Shown here: one piece after another, positions 32,455-40,649 of the stretch
How the letters are laid out: each line of letters opens with the position of its first letter
Position numbering within the stretch: position 1 is the first letter of the stretch
DNA from: an uncultured Oscillospiraceae bacterium
GTDB lineage: Bacteria > Bacillota > Clostridia > Oscillospirales > Oscillospiraceae
Length of the DNA stretch: 64,000 nucleotides
Direction of reading: 5' to 3'
NCBI GenBank assembly: GCA_944385035.1
Contig: CALWVV010000012.1
Location: 1-64,000, forward strand
Translations under genes and position numbers: made by a program
Notes under the pieces: model-generated
What the model saw: the letters and a program-made list of their open reading frames with translations, nothing else
The model's database searches: none
Told to the model about the DNA's origin: nothing

Positions 32455-33296
32455 TGGAGCTTTGGTACAGCCTTCTGTCCATCCTGCCCTTTGACTGGGC
32501 CCAGCCGGGGCAGATGTACTTTATGAAGCACGCCCTTCTGGCGGTGCTGGTGATCACGCCCTTATTCGGCATCCTCTCCACTATGGTGGTCCACAGCCGG
32601 ATGTCCTTCTTTTCCGACGCTCTGGGGCACTCCGCCTTTACCGGCATGGCCATTGGGGCCCTGTGCGGCTTTAACCAGCCTACCTGGGCGGCGGTGATGT
32701 TTGCCATCGTCTTTGCCCTGCTTTTCAATCTGGTGCGCCGGCGTACTGCTTTGGCCAGCGACACGGTGATCGGGGTGTTCTCCTCCACCGCTGTGGCTCT
32801 GGGTATTTTCCTGTCCACCCTCAATGGGCGATCCTTTACCAAATTCAACAGCCTGCTCATCGGCGATGTGCTGTCGGTAGATCCCGCTATGATTGGCCTG
32901 CTGGCCCTTATTTTGCTTGTTGTGGTGATCCTGTGGGCGGTATCCTTCAACCAGCTTATGCTCTCCGCCGTTCACCCCGCCCTGGCGGACAGCCGTGGAA
33001 TCAAGGTTTTTTGGCAGGAGACGGTCTTTTCTGTGGCCATTGCTGTGGTGGTGACCCTGTCCATGACATGGGTCGGTCTGTTGGTCATCAATTCCCTTCT
33101 AGTGCTCCCCGCTGCCGCGGCCCGGAACATTGCCCGGAATATGTGGCAGTACCACCTCTTTTCTCTGGTGGGGGCGGTGGCCGCCGGAATTGCCGGTTTG
33201 ATGACCTCCTACTATATGGGGCCCTCTGCCGGTGCATCGATTACCTTGTATTTGGCAGTGTGGTTTGCGCTGACCTTTTTGCTTCGCAAGAAATAA
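32454..33296 (+). CDS. Metal ABC transporter permease
   Basis: ZnuB-family permease of 280 residues with about eight membrane helices. Typical pieces are SFFSDALGHSAFTGMAIGAL near the N-terminus, the coupling-helix region DVLSVDP and MTWVGLLVINSLLVLPAAAARNIA. ATG 32454 overlaps the ATPase stop (TGATG); GTG 32451 is in frame but less favoured. It completes the zinc/manganese importer. Confidence 0.93.
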   Translation: MELWYSLLSILPFDWAQPGQMYFMKHALLAVLVITPLFGILSTMVVHSRMSFFSDALGHSAFTGMAIGALCGFNQPTWAAVMFAIVFALLFNLVRRRTALASDTVIGVFSSTAVALGIFLSTLNGRSFTKFNSLLIGDVLSVDPAMIGLLALILLVVVILWAVSFNQLMLSAVHPALADSRGIKVFWQETVFSVAIAVVVTLSMTWVGLLVINSLLVLPAAAARNIARNMWQYHLFSLVGAVAAGIAGLMTSYYMGPSAGASITLYLAVWFALTFLLRKK

Positions 33297-33315
33297 GGGA
33301 AGAGGGGAGAATTTT

Positions 33316-33942
33316 ATGGTCACGCCCAGAGAGTTTTGGAACATGCGCTCGGCCACCTACGACCAGGGGTCGGGGGAGGAGTACGCGGCTGCCTACGACA
33401 AGACGGTGTCCAATACCCTAAAATACCTGGATGGGGATGACCGCGTGCTGGAGTTTGCCTGCGGCACGGGCATCACCACGGTGGCCATTGCCCCCCATGT
33501 GGCCTTCGTCCGGGCCATTGACATCTCCGACGAGATGGTGGGCAAGGCGCGGGAAAAATTCCAGACTCTGGGCCTTTCCAATGTGGAGCTGTCCCAGACC
33601 GACCTGTTTGACCCCTGCCTGGAGGAGGGGAGCTTTGATGCGGTGACCGCCTTCAATGTGCTGCTCTACGTAGAAAACCGGGAGGAGGTACTCGCCCGCA
33701 TCCGGTCCCTGCTCAAGCCGGGGGGAATGTTCCTCTCGGCTACCGATTGCCTGGGGGAAGGAATCACGCGAGTGGGAATCCGGAAATTCTGGAAGAGCCA
33801 CACCGGTTCCATGCCCTACGTGGCCTTTGACAGCCGGAAGAAGCTGGAGAAGGAGATTGCCCAGGCGGGCTTTACCGTACTGGAGCGGGAGAATCTGTTT
33901 CCGGCGCCCCCAAACCTTTTCGTGGCGGCAAAGAAGCTTTGA
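33316..33942 (+). CDS. Class I SAM-dependent methyltransferase
   Basis: Methyltransferase of 208 residues with Rossmann motif I VLEFACGTGITTVAIA, motif II ending RAIDISDEM and a post-motif region FDAVTAFNVLLYV. The substrate is unknown. It follows the metal permease by 19 bases with its own GGGGAG ribosome site, so it may be co-transcribed, although no functional link to metal uptake is clear. A strong terminator follows. Confidence 0.88.
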   Translation: MVTPREFWNMRSATYDQGSGEEYAAAYDKTVSNTLKYLDGDDRVLEFACGTGITTVAIAPHVAFVRAIDISDEMVGKAREKFQTLGLSNVELSQTDLFDPCLEEGSFDAVTAFNVLLYVENREEVLARIRSLLKPGGMFLSATDCLGEGITRVGIRKFWKSHTGSMPYVAFDSRKKLEKEIAQAGFTVLERENLFPAPPNLFVAAKKL

Positions 33943-33957
33943 GTTACATAGGAACAG

Positions 33958-33994
33958 AAAACGCCCCTCCGGCCGATAGCCGGAGGGGCGTTTT
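33958..33994. terminator. Strong bidirectional terminator
   Basis: AAAACGCCCCTCCGGC and its exact complement GCCGGAGGGGCGTTTT around a 5-base loop. It serves the rightward metal/methyltransferase operon and the leftward gene at 34012. Confidence 0.95.
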
Positions 33995-34011
33995 GATGGA
34001 ACAGGAACATT

Positions 34012-34425
34012 TTAGGTGTCGATATCCACCAGGATGTTATCGGTGCCGTGCTGTTCAAACTCGGCAATATAGGCGTCGATGCGGCTGGTGAGTTCGGCGT
34101 AGTTGCTCTCGTCAATGGGGGCGTCGTCCATGTCACGGCGAGCCAGATCCTCAGCCAAAATGTCAAAGAAGACGTTGTTTTCATATTCGGCGATGGCTTC
34201 GTGAATACCGCCCTCCACAAAAGCGCGAGAGGGAACGATCTCTCCCTGATAGAGTTCAGCCAAACCGGGCATTCCCTCCAGGGCGGCCCGGCCGAAGATG
34301 AGGCTTTCCACCTCGTCATAATCAGAAAAACGCTGATCGCCACGGGTAGAGTTTAAAATCCAGTTTCCAATATATACTAAGTCCATCAGACGACGAAACT
34401 GCTTTTTGCTCAATTCCAGGTTCAT
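34012..34425 (-). CDS. Hypothetical acidic protein
   Basis: Protein of 137 residues that I do not recognise. It starts MNLELSKKQFRRLMDLVYIG and is acidic and mainly helical, with no membrane segment, signal peptide or cysteine cluster. ATG 34425 is chosen because AGGAGG is 7 bases upstream; the frame is open further, but those residues overlap the promoter of the divergent DUF1934 gene. Proteins of this kind are often annotated only as hypothetical in Clostridia. Confidence 0.75.
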   Translation of the reverse strand: MNLELSKKQFRRLMDLVYIGNWILNSTRGDQRFSDYDEVESLIFGRAALEGMPGLAELYQGEIVPSRAFVEGGIHEAIAEYENNVFFDILAEDLARRDMDDAPIDESNYAELTSRIDAYIAEFEQHGTDNILVDIDT

Positions 34426-34569
34426 GAAAAGCCCTCCTTCCCCGGAACAAAATCTTATGGTATTACATATTATAATCGGCCCAGGAAATTTGTCAAATGG
34501 AGAAAGCCGGCAATTCCCCTTGTTTTTTGCACAAAAATGGCATACAATGGACAAAAACTCCCATCCCTC

Positions 34570-34598
34570 TTTACAGACGGGGCGAAACTGTGTATAAT
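34570..34598 (+). promoter_or_regulatory. Promoter of DUF1934-argS
   Basis: TTTACA (34570-34575), 17 bases, TATAAT (34593-34598). A near-consensus sigma-A promoter, 51 bases before the DUF1934 start. Confidence 0.85.
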
Positions 34599-34649
34599 AC
34601 CTGCGTTCGCCCGCCATACGGGCAGTTTGACGGAAGTTTGGAGGCCCTT

Positions 34650-35099
34650 ATGGAAAAAGATGTGGTGATCTCCATTAAGGGGATGCAGAAATACGACAAC
34701 ACAGACCCGGATGTGATCGAGCTGGTCACCCAGGGCCGCTTAACACGGGAGGGCGGGAGCTATACCCTGTCCTACCAGGAGAGCGAGCTTACCGGGTTGG
34801 AAGGCACCTTAACCACCATTCAGGTGGATGGGGAACAGGTTACCCTTATGCGAGTGGGGGAGTTTACCAGCCAGATGGTGTTCCAGGAGGGACGCCGGCA
34901 TCTGTCCATGTATAATACACCTTATGGCGCCATGGCCATTGGGGTGAATACCCGTCACCTGCTGGCCGAACTCAACGACCAGGGGGGCGACATTGAAATT
35001 GATTATTCCATCGAAATTGACCACGCCCTGGCAGGAAGAAGCGTCTTTCAGATCAATATCAAGGAAGCGGAACTAGGGCTGGGAAGCCTGAAGCAGTAG
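34650..35099 (+). CDS. DUF1934 family beta-barrel protein
   Basis: Protein of 149 residues of the DUF1934/YwiB family, a small lipocalin-like barrel of unknown function that is often encoded next to argS in Firmicutes. Typical pieces are SYTLSYQESELTGLEGTLTT, LSMYNTPYGAMAIGVNT and GGDIEIDYSIEID near the end. ATG 34650 has GGAGG 5 bases upstream. The last 85 bases of the gene are present again 172 bases downstream, before argS. Confidence 0.88.
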   Translation: MEKDVVISIKGMQKYDNTDPDVIELVTQGRLTREGGSYTLSYQESELTGLEGTLTTIQVDGEQVTLMRVGEFTSQMVFQEGRRHLSMYNTPYGAMAIGVNTRHLLAELNDQGGDIEIDYSIEIDHALAGRSVFQINIKEAELGLGSLKQ

Positions 35100-35271
35100 G
35101 CGGGGGCAATTTCGTCTCCGCAGGCCGGGCTTTGCCTGGCCGAGGACAAAAGAAAGGGACCCCACGGCGGCAAGCCGCTGTGGGAGAATTGACCACGCCC
35201 TGGCAGGAAGAAGCGTCTTTCCGGTCAATATCAAGGAGGCGGAGCTGGGGCTGGGAAGCCTGAAGCAATAA
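35015..35271 (+). repeat. Tandem duplication of the DUF1934 3' end
   Basis: Segment 35015-35099, the end of DUF1934 including its stop, recurs at 35187-35271 with about seven differences, mostly at third codon positions. The spacer holds a hairpin CCCACGGCGGC/GCCGCTGTGGG (35161-35184). The second copy keeps the reading frame up to a stop TAA but lacks a start, so it is a gene fragment. Confidence 0.85.
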
Positions 35272-35291
35272 CAGAGAAGAGAGGAAGAACT

Positions 35292-37040
35292 ATGAGTAAT
35301 ATGATCCAGGCCGCCCGGCAGCAGGTGTCTGCGCTGACCCAGGCCGCCTATGAAAAGGCTGCCGGAGCGGGACTGCTGCCCGCCGGAGTAGAGGTCAAGG
35401 CCACTGTGGAGATCCCCAAGGACACTGCCCACGGGGACTATGCCTCCTCCTTTGCCATGGCTGGGGCGAAGGCCCTGCATATGGCCCCCCGCCAGATTGC
35501 CCAGATCATTGTGGACAACCTGGAGCTGGAGGGCAGCTTTTTCCAGAAGGTGGAGATCGCCGGCCCCGGCTTTTTGAACTTTACTCTGGGTCCCCGGTGG
35601 TACGGGGAGGTACTCTCCGCTGTGGAAACAGAGGGGGCAGCCTACGGCTCCGGCAATGAGGGCCACGGCAAGCGGGTCATGGTAGAGTTTGTTTCCGCCA
35701 ACCCCACCGGCCCCATGCACATGGGCAACGCACGGGGCGGCGTGCTGGGCGATACCCTGGCTAACGTCCTGAAGCGGGATGGCTGGGATACCTGGAAAGA
35801 ATTTTATGTCAACGACGCCGGCAACCAGATCCACAAGTTTGCCGTGTCCATCAATGCCCGGTATATGCAGCTCATTGTGGGGGAGGAGAACTTCCCCTTC
35901 CCCGAAGAGGGCTATCACGGCGACGATATCAAGGAGCTGGCCCAGGCCATCTACCAGATGCATGGGGATAGCTGGAAGGACCTTCCGGAAGAGGAGCGCC
36001 TGGAGCGGCTGGCGGAGTATGGCCTGTCTGTGAACATTCCCAAGATGAAGGAGGACCTTCTCAAATACGGCATTGTGTATGACCAGTGGTTCTTCGAGTC
36101 CTCCCTCCATGGCAGCGGCTATGTGGCTGAGACGGTTCAGATGCTGACGGACAAGGGCTGGACCTATGAGAAGGACGGGGCCCTGTGGCTCAATACCACA
36201 AAGCTCTTAAAGGAGAAATATCTCCGGGAGGGCAGAAGTCAGGAGCAGGTGGACAAGCTGGACCTGAAGGACGATGTGCTCCGCCGGGCCAACGGTTTCT
36301 ATACCTATTTTGCTGCCGACATTGCCTACCACCGCAACAAGCTGGAGGTGCGCGGCTTTGATGTGGCCATCAACATCTGGGGTGCCGACCACCACGGCCA
36401 TGTGGCACGGCTTCAGGCCGCTCTGGATGGCCTGGGCCTGGACGGTTCTCACCGTCTGGTGGTGGTGCTCATGCAGCTGGTGAACCTGATGCAGGATGGC
36501 AAGCCTGTGCGTATGTCTAAGCGCTCGGGCAAGGCCATTGCCCTGCACGATCTGCTGGATGAGATCAGTGTGGATGCGGCCCGGTACTTCTTTAACTCCC
36601 GGACTTCCACCAGCCCTCTGGACTTTGACCTGGACTTGGCGGTGCGTCAGGACAGTGAGAACCCGGTGTACTATGTGCAGTACGCCCACGCCCGGATCTG
36701 CTCCCTCGTTGCCCGTCTGGAAGAGGAGGGGGAGAAGATCCCCGCGGCTGCAGAAGTGGACGCTGGTGTGATGACTGCTCCGGAGGAGTTGGCCCTCATC
36801 AAGACCCTGGCTCAGTTCCCGGAGGAGCTCCACCTGGCCGCACGGGACTATGACCCCAGCCGAATCAACCGCTATCTGGTGACTCTGGCGGGAGATTTCC
36901 ACCGGTTCTATAACGCCTGCCGCATTAAGGGGGAGGAGCACGGTCTGCTCTCCGCCCGGCTGAAGCTGGCTGATACTGTCCGCGCCGTTCTGGCCAATGG
37001 CCTGGGGCTGCTGGGTGTGTCTGCACCGGAGAAGATGTAA
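35292..37040 (+). CDS. argS: Arginyl-tRNA synthetase
   Basis: Class I arginyl-tRNA synthetase of 582 residues, charging tRNA-Arg. The N-terminal Add-1 domain is followed by the HIGH-type motif as HMGNARGGVLGD within NPTGPMHMGNARG, then VNDAGNQ, HHGHVARLQAA and the KMSKS-like VRMSKRSGKAI, and the C-terminal DALR anticodon domain (YDPSRINRYLVTLAGDFHRFY). Length is normal. Preceded by AGAGAGGAAG and the duplicated DUF1934 fragment. Confidence 0.97.
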   Translation: MSNMIQAARQQVSALTQAAYEKAAGAGLLPAGVEVKATVEIPKDTAHGDYASSFAMAGAKALHMAPRQIAQIIVDNLELEGSFFQKVEIAGPGFLNFTLGPRWYGEVLSAVETEGAAYGSGNEGHGKRVMVEFVSANPTGPMHMGNARGGVLGDTLANVLKRDGWDTWKEFYVNDAGNQIHKFAVSINARYMQLIVGEENFPFPEEGYHGDDIKELAQAIYQMHGDSWKDLPEEERLERLAEYGLSVNIPKMKEDLLKYGIVYDQWFFESSLHGSGYVAETVQMLTDKGWTYEKDGALWLNTTKLLKEKYLREGRSQEQVDKLDLKDDVLRRANGFYTYFAADIAYHRNKLEVRGFDVAINIWGADHHGHVARLQAALDGLGLDGSHRLVVVLMQLVNLMQDGKPVRMSKRSGKAIALHDLLDEISVDAARYFFNSRTSTSPLDFDLDLAVRQDSENPVYYVQYAHARICSLVARLEEEGEKIPAAAEVDAGVMTAPEELALIKTLAQFPEELHLAARDYDPSRINRYLVTLAGDFHRFYNACRIKGEEHGLLSARLKLADTVRAVLANGLGLLGVSAPEKM

Positions 37041-37080
37041 TATCTTTTTAAAAAAGTGGCACCGCCACGTTTCAACAAGC

Positions 37081-37108
37081 AGGGACACGCCTTAAGGCGT
37101 GTCCCTTT
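37081..37108 (+). terminator. Terminator-like palindrome after argS
   Basis: AGGGACACGCCTT and its exact complement, 26 bp of perfect palindrome, followed by TTTG. The U tract is short, so read-through into the next gene is possible. Confidence 0.75.
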
Positions 37109-37126
37109 GCAAAAGGAGGGATTTCT

Positions 37127-37447
37127 GTGGCAAAGCAGGAGTGGCTGCCGAAGCAGCGGGATTGGGCCCAGCAGCACCGGAATGTGCTGGTCTATTTCCT
37201 GGGCGTGGTGGGAATTCTGGGCAGCCTTGTGGGGTTGTCCATGCTGCCGGAGATGGTCAGCGTCAACCCGGAGGCCGCCAACGCGGTGGCCCGGCCCCGA
37301 GCGCTGATGGTGGGCCTTCATTTTGGAATCATTGCCGTGTTTACCGCCCTGTTTTGGAGACGCCCCAGGGAGATCTTGTATCTGGCCGGAGCAGTGTTTG
37401 GTGTAGTTATGCTGTTTTTCATGCTCTACACCAATCTGGGGGTGTAG
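37127..37447 (+). CDS. Small three-helix membrane protein
   Basis: Protein of 106 residues starting GTG (MAKQEWLPKQRDW) with AGGAGG upstream. Predicted membrane segments are around residues 21-42 (VLVYFLGVVGILGSLVGLSM), 60-77 and 84-103. No family recognised. The NUDIX gene starts two bases after its stop, so the two are co-expressed. Confidence 0.78.
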   Translation: MAKQEWLPKQRDWAQQHRNVLVYFLGVVGILGSLVGLSMLPEMVSVNPEAANAVARPRALMVGLHFGIIAVFTALFWRRPREILYLAGAVFGVVMLFFMLYTNLGV

Positions 37448-37449
37448 CG

Positions 37450-38064
37450 GTGGAGTTTGAAGTGATCCGGAAGAAATTCTCCTCCCGCACCCCTGGACTG
37501 ATGGACTGCCGAAGATTTTTTGCGGTTCTGGTTCCTGTGGTGCAGAGAGCGGACGGAATCTACCTTCTCTATGAGGTACGTGCCCGGACTATGCACACCC
37601 AGCCCGGAGAGGTGTGCTTTCCGGGAGGGAAAATGGAGCCAGGGGAAACTCCAGAGCAGTGTGCCCTGCGGGAGACCTGGGAGGAGCTGGGTATTCCAGA
37701 AGAAAAGATTCAGATTCTGGGAAGGCTGGACTTCATTGCCCACCAGGCCAACTTTCTCATGCAGCCGGTTTTGGCTGCAGTGAAGGGGGAGGCGCTGGAT
37801 TCCATGCGCTTAAGTCCCAATGAGGTAGATGAGACCTTTCTGGTGCCGCTGTCCTATTTGATGGAGACAGAGCCGAGGGAGTATGAGTATCCCCTGGTCC
37901 CCAGTCCCGGAGAGGATTTCCCTTATGAATTGGTGGGGATTTCACGGGATTATTCCTGGCGGATCGGACGGGAGAATTTCCCGGTCTATCTCTGGGAGGG
38001 ACACCCGATTTGGGGCCTTACCGCCCGGATCACCCGGCACCTGGTGCGTGTGCTCAAAGCGTAA
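37450..38064 (+). CDS. NUDIX hydrolase, CoA pyrophosphatase-like
   Basis: Protein of 204 residues with a full Nudix box, GGKMEPGETPEQCALRETW followed by EELGI, in which the Glu residues bind magnesium. Upstream, HTQPGEVCFPGG matches the extra motif of the CoA diphosphatase (NudL/YeaB) subgroup that cleaves CoA to phosphopantetheine and 3',5'-ADP. Start GTG 37450 chosen by position just after the upstream stop. The subgroup assignment is inferred. Confidence 0.88.
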   Translation: MEFEVIRKKFSSRTPGLMDCRRFFAVLVPVVQRADGIYLLYEVRARTMHTQPGEVCFPGGKMEPGETPEQCALRETWEELGIPEEKIQILGRLDFIAHQANFLMQPVLAAVKGEALDSMRLSPNEVDETFLVPLSYLMETEPREYEYPLVPSPGEDFPYELVGISRDYSWRIGRENFPVYLWEGHPIWGLTARITRHLVRVLKA

Positions 38065-38099
38065 AAAAGCTGTCGTCCGAACAGGACGACAGCTTTTTC
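38063..38099. terminator. Bidirectional terminator
   Basis: AGCTGTCGTCC, 5-base loop, GGACGACAGCT with A6 before and T5 after. Lies between the NUDIX gene and the leftward small gene. Confidence 0.93.
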
Positions 38100-38222
38100 T
38101 TATTTTTCTGCCTCTGCCTTTTCCTTCAGAACCTTGATGGCATAATCCACGGCGGGAATGGCTTTGGCGGTGCAGTATTGCTTTAAAAGCTCCAGCTCCC
38201 GGATGGCCTCTTTGGCTGTCAT
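38100..38222 (-). CDS. Small 40-residue protein
   Basis: Short frame starting MTAKEAIRELELLKQYCTAK and ending KVLKEKAEAEK, fully helical and charged. GGAG lies 10 bases before the ATG. It is followed at once by a terminator, as expected for a real gene end. Not recognised. Confidence 0.6.
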   Translation of the reverse strand: MTAKEAIRELELLKQYCTAKAIPAVDYAIKVLKEKAEAEK

Positions 38223-38288
38223 ATGTCCCACACTCCTTTCCAACATATCCGTATTTTAGCACAGAGATTGGAAAAAGTAAACGGGCAA

Positions 38289-38441
38289 TCACCACTGCCC
38301 CCGCAGGGCGAAGAGGCCGGCCAACACCAGCAGGGCCAGAATCAGAATCCGTTCCGCCGCTGTGGCGACCCAGACAAAGTGGACCAGGGACAGGGTGATG
38401 GATAACGCGCAGCCGCACCACAGCAGAAGGACGGCCCGCAT
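38289..38441 (-). CDS. Small two-helix membrane protein at end of the ABC-2 operon
   Basis: A 50-residue frame, MRAVLLLWCGCALSITLSL then a second helix RILILALLVLAGLFAL. It starts 2 bases after the stop of the ABC-2 permease gene, with GGAG 7 bases upstream. Probably a transporter accessory peptide; no family recognised. Confidence 0.68.
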   Translation of the reverse strand: MRAVLLLWCGCALSITLSLVHFVWVATAAERILILALLVLAGLFALRGQW

Positions 38442-38442
38442 G

Positions 38443-39096
38443 TCAGAACTCCTTTTGTTCCATGATCCGGCAGGAAATGAGATAGGATGCCCACATTCCC
38501 AACAGGGGGATGATGGGGAGGAAAAAGCTGAGCTTTACTACCATGGGGTCTGGGACAGAAGACAAGAAGGATAAACTGCCCGCTCCAAAGACACCCAGCT
38601 GATAGGCACCGAAAAGCAGCACGATGGGGGCGAAGATCACCAGATAGAAATAGGGGCGGGCACGCTCCGGACCCAGTTTATAGCAAAGGGGCAGGAGGAT
38701 GTCGGCGTAGAGAAGGCCCAAACTGAGGCAGACCATCACGGTCATCATATTTTCCAGAATCATGTCCTGATTGTCAAAGATAGAGACCAGCACACAGGAG
38801 ACAAGGCCGCACAGGCCTGCGCAGACGGTCATAATCAGGGCAAAGAGGTAGCGCCCGGTGACCAGTGCCCGGCGGCCCAGAGGAAAGGTAAGGGCATACC
38901 GGTCCCATTTGGCCATCTCATCAAAGGAAAAGGCGCTCATGGGAAGAAGCATGACGATGAGCTGCAAAATTGCGGTGGTAAAGGAGATGGTGAACAGCTT
39001 CAGAAGTGTCATTACCAGGTAAAAAGCCAGAAACATGGCATAGGTCCGAATCGTCTTGCGCATGACCAGCATGTCTTTTAAAACCAGTCCGATCAT
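38443..39096 (-). CDS. ABC-2 transporter permease
   Basis: Membrane protein of 217 residues with six helices, of the ABC-2 type with the usual start MIGLVLKDMLVMRKTIRTYAMF. It pairs with the ATPase gene upstream, overlapping it by 4 bases (ATGA). Substrate unknown; YtrA-controlled transporters in Firmicutes respond to lipid II-binding antibiotics, so cell-envelope stress defence is plausible. Confidence 0.85.
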   Translation of the reverse strand: MIGLVLKDMLVMRKTIRTYAMFLAFYLVMTLLKLFTISFTTAILQLIVMLLPMSAFSFDEMAKWDRYALTFPLGRRALVTGRYLFALIMTVCAGLCGLVSCVLVSIFDNQDMILENMMTVMVCLSLGLLYADILLPLCYKLGPERARPYFYLVIFAPIVLLFGAYQLGVFGAGSLSFLSSVPDPMVVKLSFFLPIIPLLGMWASYLISCRIMEQKEF

Positions 39097-39956
39097 ACCG
39101 CTTCTTCCCCCTTTCCCATAAAGAGCATAATATCCTCCAATGTGGTTTTTTCCACCAAAAGGTCCCGGTATTTTCGCTGAAAGGCACTCCGGTCCCGGAC
39201 CAGACCCTCACAGCCAAAGGCGCCCTTTCGCACCTTCACCAAGTCCGCCGGGTCCACGGCCTCAAGCTGTTTGGCGGTGCAGGCCAGGCGGCCGTAGCTG
39301 TCCAGAATTACGTCCTTGGCCTCAGAGAGTACCACCCTGCCCTGGTGGAGATAGGTGATGTAGTCGGCCGCCTTTTCCAGGTCACTGGTAATGTGGCTGG
39401 AGATCAGAATGGCATGATCCTCATCCCGGATAAAAGCCAGAAATTCGTCCAGAATTTCGTCCCGCACCACGGGGTCCAAGCCGGCGGTAGCCTCGTCCAG
39501 AATGAGCAGCTTCGGCTGGTGGGCCAGAGCGGCGGCCAGGGAGAGCTTCATCTTCATTCCCCGGGAAAATTCCTTGATAAATTTCCGCTCGGGCAGTTGA
39601 AATTTGTCCAGGTATGTGTCGAACAGGGCACTGTCCCAGCTTGGAAACACGCGGGAGAGGATGCGGTCGATGTCCCTGGGACGGAGCGTGTCGTGAAAGT
39701 AGCACTCGTCCAGCACTACGCCGATGTCTGCCTTTGCCAGTCTTTCCCCAGTGATGTTGTCCTGTCCCAAAAGGGTAATTTGGCCGGCGTCCCGGTGAAT
39801 TAAATTCAAAATACATTTAATAGTGGTGGTTTTACCTGCCCCATTTTCCCCAATGAGCCCCATAATGGAGCCTCCGGGCAGGGTCAGGTTAATATTTTGC
39901 AAAGCGAAGTCCCCGTAGGACTTGCATAGGCCCCGAATTTCAATGGCATTTGTCAT
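39093..39956 (-). CDS. ABC transporter ATP-binding protein
   Basis: ATPase of 287 residues. Walker A GENGAGKTT, signature FSRGMKMKLSLAAAL (an atypical but known LSGGQ variant in this subfamily), Walker B KLLILDEATAGLDP, switch His ISSHITSD. It resembles YtrB/YhcH type exporters. Overlaps the GntR gene by 4 bases and the permease by 4 bases. Confidence 0.92.
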   Translation of the reverse strand: MTNAIEIRGLCKSYGDFALQNINLTLPGGSIMGLIGENGAGKTTTIKCILNLIHRDAGQITLLGQDNITGERLAKADIGVVLDECYFHDTLRPRDIDRILSRVFPSWDSALFDTYLDKFQLPERKFIKEFSRGMKMKLSLAAALAHQPKLLILDEATAGLDPVVRDEILDEFLAFIRDEDHAILISSHITSDLEKAADYITYLHQGRVVLSEAKDVILDSYGRLACTAKQLEAVDPADLVKVRKGAFGCEGLVRDRSAFQRKYRDLLVEKTTLEDIMLFMGKGEEAV

Positions 39957-40333
39957 AGTTCCTCACCTTTATATAAAATGTCCAACAGCTCGTGGAGCTC
40001 CTCCAGAGGAAAGGCCCCTTTGCGGGCCTCTTCCACCGCCTGAGAGAGGTGCTCCTCAACCTTGCGCAGCTGGGCCTCCCGGAGCAGTTCCCGATTCTGG
40101 GGGGCCACAAAGCAGCCCTTACCGGGTACATTCTCCAAAAAGCCTGCCCGCTCCAATTCTTCATAAGCCCGTTTTGTGGTGATGACCGAGATCCGCAGGT
40201 CTTTTGCCAGCAGACGCATGGAAGGCAGGGCGTCCCCCACTGCCAGCTCCCCGGACATGATCTGTTCCTTGATCTGGTCGGTAATCTGTTCGTATATGGG
40301 TTTTCCGCTGGAATTACTTAAAATGATATCCAT
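39953..40333 (-). CDS. GntR family regulator, YtrA type
   Basis: Short GntR-family repressor of 126 residues: N-terminal winged helix (PIYEQITDQIKEQIMSGELA; LPSMRLLAKDLRISVITTKRAYEELERAGF) and a short helical tail with no effector domain, the YtrA pattern. First gene of the ABC-2 operon it presumably represses. The gap upstream contains dyad AT-rich sequence suited to its binding. Confidence 0.9.
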   Translation of the reverse strand: MDIILSNSSGKPIYEQITDQIKEQIMSGELAVGDALPSMRLLAKDLRISVITTKRAYEELERAGFLENVPGKGCFVAPQNRELLREAQLRKVEEHLSQAVEEARKGAFPLEELHELLDILYKGEEL

Positions 40334-40421
40334 TTCGCGCCCCCTCTAACAGAGAAACGTAGAGCTATCCGCCTTGCGCGTGGGTCGGGTGCTCACTGTT
40401 TTACTGTTATATTGGAAATAT

Positions 40422-40442
40422 TGTATATATACTATATGTACA
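40422..40442. promoter_or_regulatory. AT-rich dyad upstream of the GntR operon
   Basis: TGTA and TACA bracket a 13-base AT-rich core, with a perfect 10-bp palindrome GTATATATAC inside (40423-40432). Likely part of the operon promoter and the YtrA-type operator. Confidence 0.5.
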
Positions 40443-40586
40443 GTATAACGCGTGAACTAAAATTGTCAAGGGGGGAAACAAAAAATTTTTAAGTGGAAAG
40501 GCCTTCCCTATATCAACGGAAAAAGTCCCCTGGCAATTTGGCTACTTTTTAACGAAAATGAGGAAAAATGCCATGGTTTTGCCCAA

Positions 40587-40615
40587 TTTACAAGGGAAAA
40601 ACCCGGTGTTATAAT
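40587..40615 (+). promoter_or_regulatory. Promoter of the MATE gene
   Basis: TTTACA (40587-40592), 17 bases, TATAAT (40610-40615). Because the -10 box covers 40614, the exporter must start at one of the later ATGs. The rest of the gap 40334-40586 shows nothing beyond the AT-rich dyad. Confidence 0.85.
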
Positions 40616-40649
40616 GACCAGCGCAAAATGGATGGAAGGAATGAGCGGC

